In this document: one piece after another, positions 13,122 to 25,345 of the stretch
Layout of the letters: each line of letters starts with the position of its first letter
Numbering within the stretch: position 1 is the stretch's first letter
DNA from: Pomacea canaliculata
Taxonomy: Eukaryota; Mollusca; Gastropoda; Architaenioglossa; Ampullariidae
NCBI RefSeq assembly: GCF_003073045.1
Contig: NC_037597.1
Span: 7,808,717-7,872,716 of the forward strand
Reading direction: 5' to 3'
DNA: 64,000 nucleotides
The notes under the pieces: model-generated
Database searches by the model: none
Told to the model about the DNA's origin: nothing
What the model saw: only the letters and a program-made list of their open reading frames with translations
Position numbers and translations under genes: made by a program

Positions 13122-16100
13122 ACACACAATATATTTATAGAGATATTTCACACTGTATATATATATAGAGAGATTTCACACACACACACACAGGATTTGT
13201 GTGTGTGTGACGCACCACGTCAAATTTTCTGCAGGTAAGTGTGGGTGTGTATTTTATTAATTGATCAAATTTTTTCAACAAGTTTTCGTTTTTCCCATTG
13301 CATTCTTTGCATTTTTGAACAATGTCCTTCTCAGGTAAACACCTCTGTCATCTGTATGAATCTCAGCAAGAACAAGATAGATATTAGAGGAGGCAGACAG
13401 CTGGGCACCGCTATTGGTGAGATATTTTCAGATGAGTTATTTGAGAATTATGTCATGTTTACGCCTTGCTCAGAAAGTGGTTGACAACATAGACTTCAGG
13501 ATAGACTATGGACATCTTTACTTCGTGAGGGCCTTAGCCAATGGGAGAGCTGGGAACTTATGTGAATTACGCATATCGAGATGTCTCGGTTTTGTCCTTT
13601 TTCGGTTTATGGTAATGCTTGTAGGCGTGTATCTAGAGATGGGAAGAAGGTTTTCACACAGCTTTGGGGAAATGGTATTTTGCAGTAGGCCTTACCCGAT
13701 CGTTAGAACAAATTTGCATCCCTCTGGTCATTTAATGTATCTGCCGATAAATATGTGTACATATTCTTAAACACACGAATTACACGAATCACCCTGACGT
13801 GTAAGGTCTGATGTGGTTTTTGTTTCATTGCTTTGCATTCCTAAGGTATCAACAACACAGTGATGTGTTTAAATCTCAGCTGGAACATGATCCGAGGAGG
13901 GGGTGGAGTGGCCTTGTGTAACAGTCTTTCCCGTAACAGCAGCATTGCTGAACTGAACCTAGCTTGGAACGGACTGGCCTGGGAAGGAAGTCTGTCTCTC
14001 AGCGAGGCACTTCGAGTGAGTCACATCACTTGGTTCCCCAGCTTGCGTTTTGCATATAGAACCCGTCAACAAATCAGAAGTCATTACTGGCGAAATTCAA
14101 ATTTCAAAATCTTTGTATTTCCCATGTTCTGAACAAATGCACACACTTCTGTGACGTGTTAATCAGACAAGACCTACTTGTCCATTAATTAAGATTGTTA
14201 TTCACTACCTCATATTATTTTTATTTTCTCTTGTGAAAATATTTGCAAGGCAGTAAACTGCTTTTTATTTTATTTATTTATTGCTGTTGGCCCGATTGTT
14301 AATGAGTTGCAGAAATGTTAGGCATTTGTGCTTAATTATACAATCAGCCTCAGTTTCTGGCTTTTGGTTCACAAGGTGATGTTCACGTTAGAGTAGATTC
14401 TAACAGTAACAAGTGTCATTACAGTTAGGTTCTGTTGCGACAGGAATTTTCGAATTTTTCTGTATATTGCATAAACAAAAAGTACGACATTTCTCTCAAG
14501 GAGCATGATCATATATCTTAGCAAGACTAAAACTCATGTTTAAAGAGCAATCGTACTTTGAAGAAGCTGGATATCTCTAACAACCGTGTCAACTGGGATT
14601 GTATCCCTTATCTGGCTCGAGCCTTGAGTGTGAACAGGACTTTAGAGGTGCTAGAGGTGAGTTTGAATGTGTTCTTGTCTGCCTTTCTCTCTGCCTGCTT
14701 CTTTGGTCTGTGTGTGTCGCTGACCACCTCTCTCTTTCTCTCTCAAACAAACGCTTACATGCAGGCACCAGTAAAACGATGGAACTGTACAAAACAAATA
14801 ACCAAAGTTGCTATAGTTTGTTTGGAACCTGACACTTACCACTGCCTGAGAGTGTAGTTTGAGGCATTAAGAATTATATTAATGTGCCCTTCAGATTAAA
14901 GCAAAACATTGATACATGTACTATAAATAATCCTTTCTGGGCATTATTGTTTTCTTTATAAAAGCATAGCAGTACATGGGATGGTAAATTAACTTTAAGA
15001 TATGCTTAATACATTATAAAGATCGGCCACAATCCAGTGTCGATGGATGGATGTATGAAACTATTGGAAGCTCTCGACAGACCTTCATCACGTATCACCT
15101 TTCTGAGCCTTGCGGTGAGTAGTTCGGTGTACATTAGAGAGAGCCTTTCAGCGCAAGAATTGCGTGTGAGTGCATGCGTGCGCACTCAAGAAAACATGAA
15201 ATCAAGAAAGTTTTAACCATTTAAAAACAGAGAAGAAATATACAGTACCAAGATAGATCAAGACAGGAGCGAAAGGGATTTCGTACTGGGAAGACCTAGG
15301 AAACCAATGTACATTTCCTAAATAAATGTCTTAAATGATATTTCTGATGAATAGTTACTTTTGTAGTCAATCCTCCGAGCAAAAGAAGCTATAACTGAAA
15401 TTTGAAAACGTACCAGGACAATATGGATGGGGAAAAATCATTAAAATGTAAATGTGACCTATAATTTAGAAAATGTCTCTGATCAGTACGCACTATGGCT
15501 TTTATTGTGAGCACACGTTATAACGAGTTTCATCCCCGGAGAGCTCGTAAAAGAGTGAGTGCATTAATGTGAGTGCTGTTCACCGATGAAATGCTGTCCA
15601 TTTTCTGAGAATGCAATTTCTTCTTAGCGTGTCTTATGCAAGATTGAAAAAACGCATAGTTATTCTATATGTTCTGCAGGAGATACCTATCGACGCTAAA
15701 ACTGCGTTCAAGGCAGCAGAAATAGCAAAGAGGCGAAAGTTTACCATGGAGCATGGTGGTGTCATTACCACACGAGACATCTTCGGCGTTCAGAGAAGTG
15801 AGCTCATATTTGTTTCGATACGACTTAAATGTTCATTTAAATTTAAATTCTACTGTTCATTTAAATGACTGGCGAGTATATGTCAGAAAGGACATACAAT
15901 GCCTGTAAAATATCTGTAACTATCATGAACACGTCACTTTGCGGAAATATCCTGAAGCGATCTTTCTCAAGAATGAGACCCGTTTAAGGGTATTTCACCT
16001 TCCGGTTCACGTAAAGTTTAGTCACTTCGTTGAAAACTCCCATGTCTCTCTCACACACTGTTTAATGCGCATGTGAATGAACTTAAAACGAATGTAGCAG

Positions 16101-18282
16101 ATTAAATGCGTACTAATACTGCAATGTCACCAAATTAACAAACCTTTAACTACGACTTGTTAACAGCTTTGCAGCCTTCTACTAAATTTTTTAGTCAATG
16201 TTTAGTCAAACTTTGGCAGCTGTAATTTATAATATTTTATTTTTAATGTAAAGAAATCATCCTAGTAATCTAATCATGGAATTATTTCGTATTGGACGAA
16301 ATTTAAATCTGTTCACTGTCACTGTCACTGACTGGTTTACATTCACGCGATTTCTTTCTTTTCGCTTTGTTCTATTTCATCTTCTTCACTAATCAATATC
16401 ACCACAAGACTGCTTTTTAAACTGGATCAGTTTTAGGTGTCTGTGCACCATGTGTGTGTTTCAGCCAAGAGAGAGGATCCAGTCTCATTGCTAATCAGGT
16501 ACCTAAGCACGATGGGCATTCGTGTCGTTGATCTGTTCCGAGTGTTTGATACCGACAGTCGACTGTGCGTGTCCGAAGCAAACTTTATTAGAGGTCTAAA
16601 GGTGAGCTTAGAGCTACACTTCTCTCAAATTCCCATTTGTCTTCCTACTAACCTCACAGCCTCCAAGTCACTGTTACTATGCGTGCATTTTCTCTGTAGC
16701 AAACACCTTTCTCATCCGTACTCACACTGTGTCCTTGAAATTGGTTTCATGTATAAACCCTTACACTTTTGATCAAGCTATTTTTAACTGGTGGCGCAAA
16801 GTGACGTGTTCGACTCAGTATTGCTTAGAACTTTAGTATGCCTCAGCTCTGTAAACAAACAGTATTGCCTGCTTTGTGTTTGCGTTTTTACTTATTTCAT
16901 TCATTGATATTTTTTTTTCTAGTGTACATGTCTGACAACACGTGTCGGATAAAATAAAGACGGAAGTTTCAAAGTTGTCTTCAGGATGATGATAATCCTG
17001 TGTTTCACTCATGCACACAGAGAGTTCGAGTGCCTCTGGACAGCGACGACATGATGCGAGTAGCGAGAAGAATGCAGTCCAACAAGAATGGCGAAATCAG
17101 CTACCAGTAAGTTCACATCTTACACATTGTCTTCCTGTTTGTAAATGTTTAATCAGTGGTCTGATTATTTTTCTTCTGTTTTATTATCAATGAAATGGTT
17201 CTTTTCCTTATTCATGTTTTATGTGGACATGTGTGTAAGGATTTATTCTATGGGGAAATACGTTTGTTGCAATTTCTTAAAGCTGTTAATCGACAAGAAA
17301 ATGTATTTGCCGAATATTTCATATGCTTAAGTTTGTCGAAGTTAAGATAGGACTCTGAAATTAAGAAAAGAATATCACCCAAACTACCTTGTACAGCAGT
17401 TATAAAGCTAAGGGAAACGCTGCTCCGGAGCAATGTAGGGAAACCAAGAGAAAGTGTCTTGTCTCCGAAGTTGCGAAGCTGTGTGCAGACCAAGACATTG
17501 CTTGTCTTTCTATTAGTGTTTGTTACTTTATCCTATGGCATCTGTGCCACTTCTTTAAGACTAGAGCTTCAGAAATAAAGTTATGTCTGTGGTGTCTGGA
17601 CACTGCCTTTTAACTACGGAGATAGAACGGTCGTCCTTGAGTTCCCCATACTGTCCCAGGGCAACGACTTTACGCTCTTCACAAGTACGGCATCTGGTAG
17701 GAAAGATACACACATGCGAAAGACAAACGCCTAACATGCAAAAATAACTCCTCATTCAGAGAACTTGCGGCGAGTGTTCGAAGTCACATCCGTGAAGAGC
17801 GAAGGGAGGACTTGCGTCAGCAGCGGCTGGAAAACAAAAAGCGAGAGAAACGCCGCCGCATTCTACAGTCCGACCTCCCCCTCTACGCCCCTTCATCCTT
17901 GACCTACTTCCCAGCACTGTACAATATGTACTCGACATCCAAGATTACCTCCAGCCGAGCCGGAGCCTCGTCGCTCTCTCCCTCGCTGTCAAGGCTCAGC
18001 ACAAGAGACTCGAGTAGAAACTTGCCCAAGTCGCCTTCCCACAGGTTCTTGCCCCACATCAGCTCACCGGCTGTCAAGCTTACAACCCCAGACAATTCAG
18101 CCGGTGAGGAAGTGGGCGATCGGAAAACTCTGGCCAGCGGTCTTCGAAGTTCAGGGGTCGGCGAACCAGGTAGTACGTACCTGCAGGTCGTGCGGGAGAG
18201 TTCTGCACGCGGTTTGACACGAAACGTTTCTAGAGGTTCTTTGCAGGAAGGCACCAGGTACACAGAGCCTCGGAGGATGTAG
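3343..18282 (+). CDS. Leucine-rich repeat protein with EF-hand-like tail (LRRC74-like), 14 exons, 5' incomplete
   Basis: Exons: 3343-3429, 9646-10680, 11707-11921, 12205-12312, 12653-12746, 12992-13041, 13335-13416, 13846-14015, 14546-14656, 15022-15114, 15680-15797, 16465-16601, 17021-17106, 17760-18282. Every junction has AG/GT ends and matching codon phase, giving about 970 residues ending in TAG. The first exon seen lacks ATG and needs one base from upstream. Exon 2 encodes a 345-residue basic, Ser-rich, probably disordered region. Exons 3-10 carry RNase-inhibitor-type LRRs, roughly one per exon (LNLSWNMI, LNLAWNGL, LDISNNRV). Exons 12-13 resemble a degenerate EF-hand pair (LFRVFDTDSRLCVSEANF; MQSNKNGEISYQEL). 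The last exon starts with a charged helix (REERREDLRQQ, KKREKRRR) and ends Ser-rich. LRR followed by EF-hand is the LRRC74 arrangement; the long N-terminus is unusual. Role unknown, presumably protein binding. Confidence 0.85.
7003..7186 (+). CDS. Candidate extra or alternative exon, GC-rich
   Basis: A GC-rich island in an AT-rich intron is flanked by a possible acceptor (gtgctcctag) and a strong donor (GGGAG|GTAAGA). One frame is open throughout and includes RTDVKAYWRNCRRRHKQS. It starts in phase 0 and ends in phase 1. It therefore cannot be inserted between the exons ending at 3429 and starting at 9646 without breaking the frame. It could be part of an alternative 5' end, a UTR exon, or chance. 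Confidence 0.25.
9132..9186. repeat. (ATC)n microsatellite
   Basis: About 18 uninterrupted ATC units inside intron 1 of the LRR gene. A similar run ends a LINE fragment at 41661-41694, so this may be the tail of an eroded retrotransposon, but no LINE coding remnant was seen next to it. Confidence 0.95.
13076..13210. repeat. CT/CA dinucleotide microsatellite cluster
   Basis: A short CT run is followed by about 24 CA units, a TATA-rich break, a second CA run and then GT, between the exons ending 13041 and starting 13335. It is intronic and has no coding role. Confidence 0.9.
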
Positions 18283-18499
18283 ACATGACGTATGGCAGTC
18301 ACGTGGGATGGCGTGCTTGACTAATTGTATAACTCCACAATCAATCTCATCACAAGCATGCGATGAGGTGTTCCCAATGCATCACTGTGATGATCCATTT
18401 AACATTTGTAACCTTTTCCATTTCCACTTTTATCACGTCGCACAAAGAAGCAAGGGTTACATCTGTTATTATTTGTGGAAGTCTTTTCTGCAAATGTCC

Positions 18500-18505
18500 A
18501 ATAAA
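18500..18505 (+). terminator. Polyadenylation signal AATAAA for the LRR gene
   Basis: AATAAA lies 218 bases after the TAG of the LRR gene, and a T-rich stretch follows. It is the first canonical signal seen downstream, so the 3' UTR is probably about 240 bases. Confidence 0.55.
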
Positions 18506-18607
18506 TCACTAGTGAAATCGTCCACATAATGTTTCCCTAAATTTTCTTATGTAATTCTAGGTGGTCCTTCTGATGAATATTGATCTCTCTCTCTCTCTTT
18601 CCATATC

Positions 18608-18960
18608 CGTCACCTACCCATTGTTGAATCCTTTAAATGTGAACTGAAAACGCACCTCTTCTATAAACATTACTCCTAACAAACTTTCCCATAATTCTAG
18701 TCCTTTTTCACATCCTTCCTTTACCAATATCATGTTACTCTCAGCTTTTGTTCTTGTTATTTGGTTCCTCTTTGTCTTTTTCTGTATTTTATTTTTCGTT
18801 TAGTATGGTTTTTATTCTTTTATAGTTCATGTGATTTCTTTTCCTGTCTCTTATGCTCTCCATGTTTCGTTCTTGTTCTTAAGCGCTAAGAGCATACTCC
18901 TTAGGAGTGTGAGTATGCGCTTTACAAATTTTGCATTGTTGTTGTTGTTATTATTATTAT
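18608..18960 (+). mobile_element. 3' end of a non-LTR retrotransposon (CR1/L2-type)
   Basis: A plus-strand remnant reads IVESFKCELKTHLFYKHYS then stop (about 18621-18679), matching the usual C-terminal end of CR1/L2-type reverse transcriptases (SFKxxLKTHLF). About 250 bases of T-rich 3' UTR follow, with the characteristic ending (agcgctaagagcatactcc, then tatgcgctttacaaat), and then TTG/TTA repeats. Truncated and inactive. It lies in the spacer between the convergent LRR and TRIM-like genes. Confidence 0.65.
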
Positions 18961-19320
18961 TTACTATCAAAATAAAGGTTGTATTATTATCTGTACAGTT
19001 TGGTCACAGCTTAATGCATCTGTTGTCCATATCACGCTGTTATTCTGAAGATGATTGCCTATGAAAACAGAGTGTGTGTGGTTTTTCATTCTTTATGCCT
19101 CAAAAAAATAATGTTATGAACTGGGAATGCAGACAATCTAAAGCTAAGATCACAATGAAAATAATAATAATAATCATCATCAATCATCATCCTTCCATAA
19201 AATTGATCTGTATCTGTGAAGCTCTTGTTACTTTGGTTTACCTCATCCTTAATATCTTGCAAGCAATGGAGCAAATGTGATTAGTCACTGCTGGCAACTA
19301 TCGTCTACAAGGTTTGACAT
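18961..19320. other. Intergenic spacer and 3' flank of the TRIM-like gene
   Basis: AT-rich sequence with short ATT/ATC runs near 19160-19190, between the LINE tail and the stop codon of the minus-strand TRIM-like gene. It probably includes that gene's 3' UTR; no clear poly(A) signal was selected. Confidence 0.5.
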
Positions 19321-22300
19321 CTAAAGGTTGTACACTTTGACGTCGCCATTTGTCTGCGTTACCAGAATTTGACCTTGGTCATTCACACCCAAAGCCAGTG
19401 GCTCTCGCACCCCATCTTTCCGAGACAGCAGTTCTCCGCGATATTTGCCGTCGGCAGTTATGGCGTGAATTTTACTGGCTTCAGTGTCGGCAACGTACGC
19501 ATTTCCTGACAGGTCGCCGACCAGTGACACGGGACGTTTCATGTCGTGCTGCTGGGTACTGTACCTGACGGAACCATCTTCTGTCAGGCATACTAGAGCT
19601 TCTTTGGCGCCGAACAGCAAGAGAACGTCTCCTGATGGGGGCAAGAAGATGTCTTTTGGTTGGAGGGGAAAGCGAACTCGATCCAGGGAAATCGTCTTGA
19701 GTACCTGAGAACAATTTGTAAGTAAATACTCAGCTAAAAAAAAAAAAACTTTTAAGACTGTTGTTATTTTTTACCGTATTTTTCACACGAATTAAAATTC
19801 AATTCGTAGCACCATTATTTTTTACGCAGTTCTTTTATTTACCGACGAAACTATTTCTAAATTATTTCTAAAAATTGCTACTAAAATATTTTCACTATAA
19901 AAAGCAAGGAACAAATTAAATAATTCAAATACCACAGAACTGGTTATGTGGCATTTCAGCTTATGTTTTTGCTGCCTCCCAGACCGACTTTTTAACTTAT
20001 TAAGATGCATGACCACGTAAGTGCGATGCCATTACCTCTCCCTCGAAGGAAATCATGTCTATGGAGGTCGGTTCAGGAGGACTGGCTGCCACTGCAGCAA
20101 GTAGACCGCTGGCCGCAGAGGACGCAAGGCTGTAATAACTTTTGTGTGTCTTGATTCGTCCGGACACCTGCAACGTTCCTCCGGCCGCCACGAACACAAA
20201 CTCGCGCGATCGAGGGTGCGTCACCACCAGGTCCATATCTGGTATAAGTGCCATTCCATACGGACACTCACCCGTGTCCACCACAGATATCAGCTTTCCT
20301 CGAGGACTGAACTTCTTCAGCCTGCCCAGTCCACAACAGGTTATTTACTGACACAATATAAACCACCATTGATTAACGTAATATTTAAAGTTGTATTTGC
20401 TTGCCTTCAATGTTTTGGAATTTTTTTTTACCTCTTCATCTTTTAGAAAATTACTTTCAACATTTTCGTACTTTTAAAGTTAATATCTGCAATGTCTCAA
20501 TTCTTTATAAAACACTTCTGTCGTCGCTATCTTTTAAATCGAAGACATGTTCAGTACAGGGACAAAGGTTCTACAAACCTTTTATTACGAAAATGCAAGT
20601 CCATAACAATGATGTCCCCTGACCTGAGCGAGACAATGCCCCTCAGATCTGTCCTCATGGTGTCAGTGTTTGTTCGGCCGGAGAACGTGGCCACCAGCTT
20701 GGTTCTCGGAGTTGTACTGAAGGAAGTTCGGGGTGAACTCCCCTGAAGAGAACTAAGTTTTCTGGGGCTGAAGCGAGCCGTCGCCACGATAGCAGCAGCC
20801 CTCTCCGACTTGTCTCCTCTCGAAGCCTTCTTAGTGTTCTCTTCTTTGGGCTGCTCTTTTGGACTGCGGCCGCTGTTTTTAACGACCTTGACGTCCCCCA
20901 GAGACGTCAGCGAAAGTAAGGTTTCTGTGGCTTTTTTGTCCAGGAGTAAACTTCAATGACCATGTCGTCATTTCCGTGCTTGAAAGCAGCAATCTTAGAG
21001 CAGATAGAACAATTGTAAGGCACAAAGTTCGGCATCCCGCGCACGAGCTTTTCAACAAATGCCAGGAATTATCCTGGACACCTGCTGTGAGAATGATATA
21101 TACTGATTGTGTTAAATTTTATACAGAATTCAACAAGGTCACATGACTCCACTTGAATTAACTAGAATGAGGCCTGCGTGCACACACACATACACGGTGG
21201 CGCGTGAACCCAATTCAATCAAATATTTTCAACACAGACATATTATTGAACTCTTCAGAGAGAGATTAAAAAAAAAATGTTTACCTGTGTATCAACAAGT
21301 CGAGTCTGTTGTATGACATTGTCAAAGTTGTTCAACATATCACATTCTGTTCCGTATGCCAGAAGATGTTCCAAGAAATTGACCGTTTTGCCCAGTATTC
21401 TGCCCAGTTCTCGGCTCTTTTCACCGCGAGCAACAAAGTCTTGTCTTTGTTTTCTGAAAACAATCATCGTCGTTGTCATCGTCACCACCGTTGCCGTTGT
21501 CCATCGTCGTCATCCATCCGACATCATCCGCTATCCATCATCGTTATCGTTGTCGTTGAAACAAGTGATTTGTATAGAAGAACATGTGACTAAGTGCAGT
21601 GGGTGGAGTAGGGAGCAAAGTGGAAATGGGACTGACATTTTAGTATCGCCATGTATATATTGTAATGTGGTATGTCATACTTATACAAAACAGATGGACA
21701 GACAGAGCGTTGGATTACTGCAATACAAACCTGTACACGGTCTCCAGTTCCGCCAAAAGCTTGGAACTACGATTCTCGACCGCCTCGAGCAGTCGCCGCT
21801 TGAGATCCTCCACTGCTGTCATGACAAATTCCCGTGAGTGGGTCAGCTTGTCCAGCTGGTCCTCCACCCACTTGACCTCGTTGTGAGTCGCTTGTACATG
21901 CGTCATCAAGTGCTGCATGGCGCCTGCCACATCTTTGCGAAAGCACGGTATCGCCTGAAATGAATGTAACGTGAAAAAAAAAGGAGACAAACAACAACAA
22001 CAAAACAACAAAAAACAAAAACAATAATTCATGGCAAAGATAACTTGGGAGACCATGAGGCTGAATTTGGCGAGAGTCTCGTTTCTATGATTACATTTAC
22101 GACGATTTTTTCCTGAACTTGCTAAACAAATGAGTCCTTCTGTTTGAATAGACTATTTTTCTCTATAATTAATAAATTATTTTGGTCATTATGACCTTAG
22201 ATAAGAGCGCCATGAAATTTTTATTTCTACATTGATTTATTTATTGTTCTTTGACTGGCTGGCGTGTCCCCACAGAAGCCTGGCCCTACTTTCTCGGCCT

Positions 22301-23237
22301 GTTCAATGCGGCGGCATGCAGCATGAGTCAGGGAGATGCATGTCTCGCAGACCAGTTTCTTGCATGCGACGCACACTAGTGTGGCCGTCTTGCCCTGATG
22401 TTCCAGGCACCGCGCCGCGCCCTCACGTGCACCCGAGCCCACGAGCTTCTCCAGGGGATCGTGCACCAGACTGTCCATGCTGAACAGTTCGTGATCTCGC
22501 GAGGCACGAGACCGCTTGTGCACTCGCTGGCAATCGGAACAAAGGGCTTCCATGCACGTGCGGCACCATACGATAGCCTCAACCAACACCTGTTCTTGTC
22601 GACAGATGTCACATGCGTGTTCTGCTTGCCGCGCCTCCAGAACTCTCATCAACTGCGAAAAAGCAAAAATGAACGTGCACCAGCTTGTAATTATTTTTTC
22701 GATTGGTCATCGATAAAATTTCGCGTAGGGAGAAAATCTATCATGCGCAGAAGTTTTACTTTGATGAGCAGTGTCTTTTGAAATACTTACTATGACTGAA
22801 TTTATGGCAACGGGATGATTCTGTCTGATAAATGAGAAACGCATAATACTAATAAGCCGTTAAAGGATCTTCATAACTGGGCACATAATATTGAACACGT
22901 GACTATGGCACATTTGTTAGATGACCGTCAATTGAAAGAGTGTCGTTCAAGAAGGCCTTTTATTAACGCAGGCTTATGGGCCTACCTGAGTGAGGAAGTT
23001 ACTGGCAGGGAAGGTGTCCAGCCACTGATCCACGGACAGGCCCTTAGTGTTGGGACGCGTGTCCTGGCCGCAAAGGGGACATGGGAAGACCCAGTCCTTC
23101 ACCTTCTGCCGCACGTAGGCGCTGAGGCAGTAACGACAGAACGTGTGCAGGCATGGCAGCGTGCGGGGCTCGCGCACCTTCTCCAGACACAGCGAGCACG
23201 TGAAGACGTCCTCCACCAGCTGGCTCATGCTGGCCAT
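19321..23237 (-). CDS. TRIM-type RING/B-box/coiled-coil protein with NHL-like C-terminus, 7 exons
   Basis: Exons, 5' to 3': 23237-22986, 22652-22290, 21954-21731, 21453-21285, 20993-20579, 20331-20036 region (exact start 20321), 19704-19321; about 700 residues. Exon 1 starts MASMSQLVED and holds a C3HC4 RING (CSLCLEKV, CLHTFCRYCL, CPLCGQ), so ubiquitin E3 ligase activity is expected. Exon 2 has two B-box-like zinc clusters (CDICRQEQ; CLEHQG, CVACKKLVCETC). Exons 3-4 are helical coiled coil (WVEDQLDKL, LKRRLLEAVENR). Exons 6-7 look like NHL beta-propeller blades (LISVVDTGECPYGMALIPD; GDLSGNAYVADTEASKIHA). All phases match except in exon 5, which needs one extra base near 20949 to link VIEV to LDKKATETLLSLTSLGDV. 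That could be an assembly under-call or a real frameshift. The NHL call is by pattern only. Substrate unknown. Confidence 0.85.
20947..20951 (-). other. Apparent one-base deletion in exon 5 of the TRIM-like gene
   Basis: Upstream of this AAA run (TTT on the coding strand) the exon reads in the frame set by its acceptor. Downstream, only the next frame stays open for more than 120 codons and reaches a donor (AAAAG|GTTTGT) whose phase fits the following exon. Adding one T restores both. Confidence 0.6.
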
Positions 23238-25339
23238 TGTGGCTGCATAGCAAACGACATGATGAATTCAATGAGAGACAGAGATGTCACGAACTTTTGT
23301 TGCTTCATTATTTATTTACTCAGGACTTTCGTGTTGGTATAAGTATATTTATATCCTTCTTGAAGAGTTCCTTCAAGTCATACTTTCATTGTTGACTGGT
23401 TCAAAATCTTTAACGGTAAGTTTTCAAAATGAGACAAACCACTGTTTCATTGCATTTTCAAGCTAAATACTTTAGTCGGGAACGTTAAGAATTTTAGATA
23501 TTCAAGCATGCACAGCAAAATACCGATATTCCATCAATGCCATTCGATGTGTGCGAAAATGTCGCGTGATTAGACCTCTTTGTTGCTTTAGTTACTTAAT
23601 TGCATGTTTCTTTCAGTTTAGTTTTTAAAAAAATGGATGAGTGTTGCGTTATGTCCGTTATGTTCGAGCTCGAACATTCGCGCCTTCGAGCACTACCCCT
23701 GCCCACGTCACGTCTCTCCAAAATTCGATGAATACGGCCAGTAGTTTGAGAGAGTGGGAAAAGCGTGTGCCCAAAGAGAAACACAGTAAGAAATCCCGTT
23801 ACACTTACATTGATGTCTGTCTTCTAAGACACTCTACGTAGTTCTTTGTACGATAAAAGCTGCTGTTCTTTGATGTTGCACATTTTGCTGTTCAAGGATG
23901 AAGCAGTCTGAGAGTGTAACCCAAGAAAGAGAAATACTGATTGCAATAAAAGGTTTACGACTTTTTAAAACTAGAAATAACAGCCTGTAACGACTGGCTC
24001 AGTACAAGATATTGTTTCCCCATGATGTGAACGAATAGCCCCTTTCCATTCTCCAGATACACTTCTTAAAACATCACTCTACACAGAAAGAATTCAAAAT
24101 CATGCCGTCTTTTTTGTACACAGAAACGCTTAAATAACATATGGTCCCAGCTCACCCATTATCTTCCTTGACCTAAACGTCTGCATGCACAATCCTGATG
24201 CATTCCATCGACCTCCACACGTGGTGGTATCACCAGAATGGAAGGCGAGGGAAGGTATTTATCCAAATTTAGGGAAATAATATCTTACACTGAGCTTTAC
24301 CCAGTCATCGATCAGAAGAAAAAACTGCAGCCCACTATACCAGTGGTGCCCAACCGAGAGCCGCACTGGACGTGATATATCTCGCGGGCCAGAACATGGC
24401 AGTTTTGCCAGAATCATGACGTTAAAAATGAAATTATGTTGTGTGTGGTTAAAATGAGCGGGGCGTAGGTTGGGCACCCCAACACTACACCATTAAACAT
24501 TTGTAACTCACCTTAATAAGCAGTAGTAAAAGTCGGTGTCTTGTTATCGTTTTCTACTGGAACGATACACACATCCAAAGATCGCAAGGTTGGCCTTTTC
24601 CTCATGTAACGAACAAATGCATTTTATACCAAAGAATGTCTTCAACAAAATATATCAGGCTTGTGTTTCCACTGCCGGTCTCCTAGTGAGGGTTTGTGCG
24701 AAAGCCGACAGTTGCTAAGGTTGTGTGCACCAAGCACTTCAGTTCAAAGCGGCGGCTGTCCCGTTACATGTGTCACAGGCAATTTGTCATTCGTTCCTTT
24801 ACCTGACACGAGTTTCGTTCTCCATGTCCTTTCTCTGATAACCCGTTTACTGTGCTTCCTAGTAAGTAGCCAGGTACGATCTCCCCGCAAGGCCTTTGGG
24901 TATACGTCGATCAAATATCAACGAAACATATTACACTTTCTAGCCTTATCAGCCGCGTGACTGGAAGATTGATGACACAATTCTGGTCCTAGCCCATAGG
25001 ATTTAAATGAAAACCCTGAAAGGATCGGTTCCCATGCCAAAGCACTTGCATGGTCTTACATTAAGCTTTTCTTGCTGTGGTGTGACAACGGCGTTGAACA
25101 TCGCAACAACTCAAAATCGTTTTCACAAACTTTCCAGCTTAATGTTTCTCCTTTGAGAAATCTGCTGATGTGACACATTTTCAATGCTAATCATAACTAT
25201 GTTTTGTAGTGTCCAACCAAACTCCATTAGTCATAATGTTTGTAAAAAAAAAAAAAGCAAAAACCCAGTCACTTGGAATTCATTCACCTGCAAATAAAAA
25301 ACCAGCCACTTTTCAATTGTAATATATACAGACATACTT
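23238..25339. other. Intergenic region between TRIM-like gene and PPxY gene
   Basis: AT-rich, with no ORF showing splice signals or recognisable motifs. It contains the 5' flank of the TRIM-like gene (an acceptor-like gctatgcag lies just before its ATG, so a 5' UTR exon may exist) and the small hAT-like element at 24341-24482. Confidence 0.5.
24341..24482. mobile_element. Small hAT-like non-autonomous element (MITE)
   Basis: The 142-bp element begins CAGTGGTGCCCAACC and ends with GGTTGGGCACC plus a few bases, forming terminal inverted repeats of about 11-12 bp. CAGTGG ends are typical of hAT transposons. Flanking octamers CACTATAC (24333-24340) and CACTACAC (24483-24490) differ at one base and resemble an 8-bp target duplication. 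The outermost 3' bases are degenerate, so the right border is approximate. Confidence 0.5.
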
Positions 25340-25345
25340 TTTATT
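25340..25345 (-). terminator. Probable polyadenylation signal of the PPxY gene
   Basis: AATAAA on the minus strand, followed about 25-35 bases downstream by a G/T-rich stretch (gtggctggttttttatttgc). It marks a plausible end for the long 3' UTR. Other AATAAA hexamers occur earlier in this AT-rich stretch, so shorter isoforms are possible. Confidence 0.4.

Noticed and set aside
21277..21837. 186-codon plus-strand ORF
   Set aside because: Antisense of exons 3 and 4 of the TRIM-like gene, with the intron in between.
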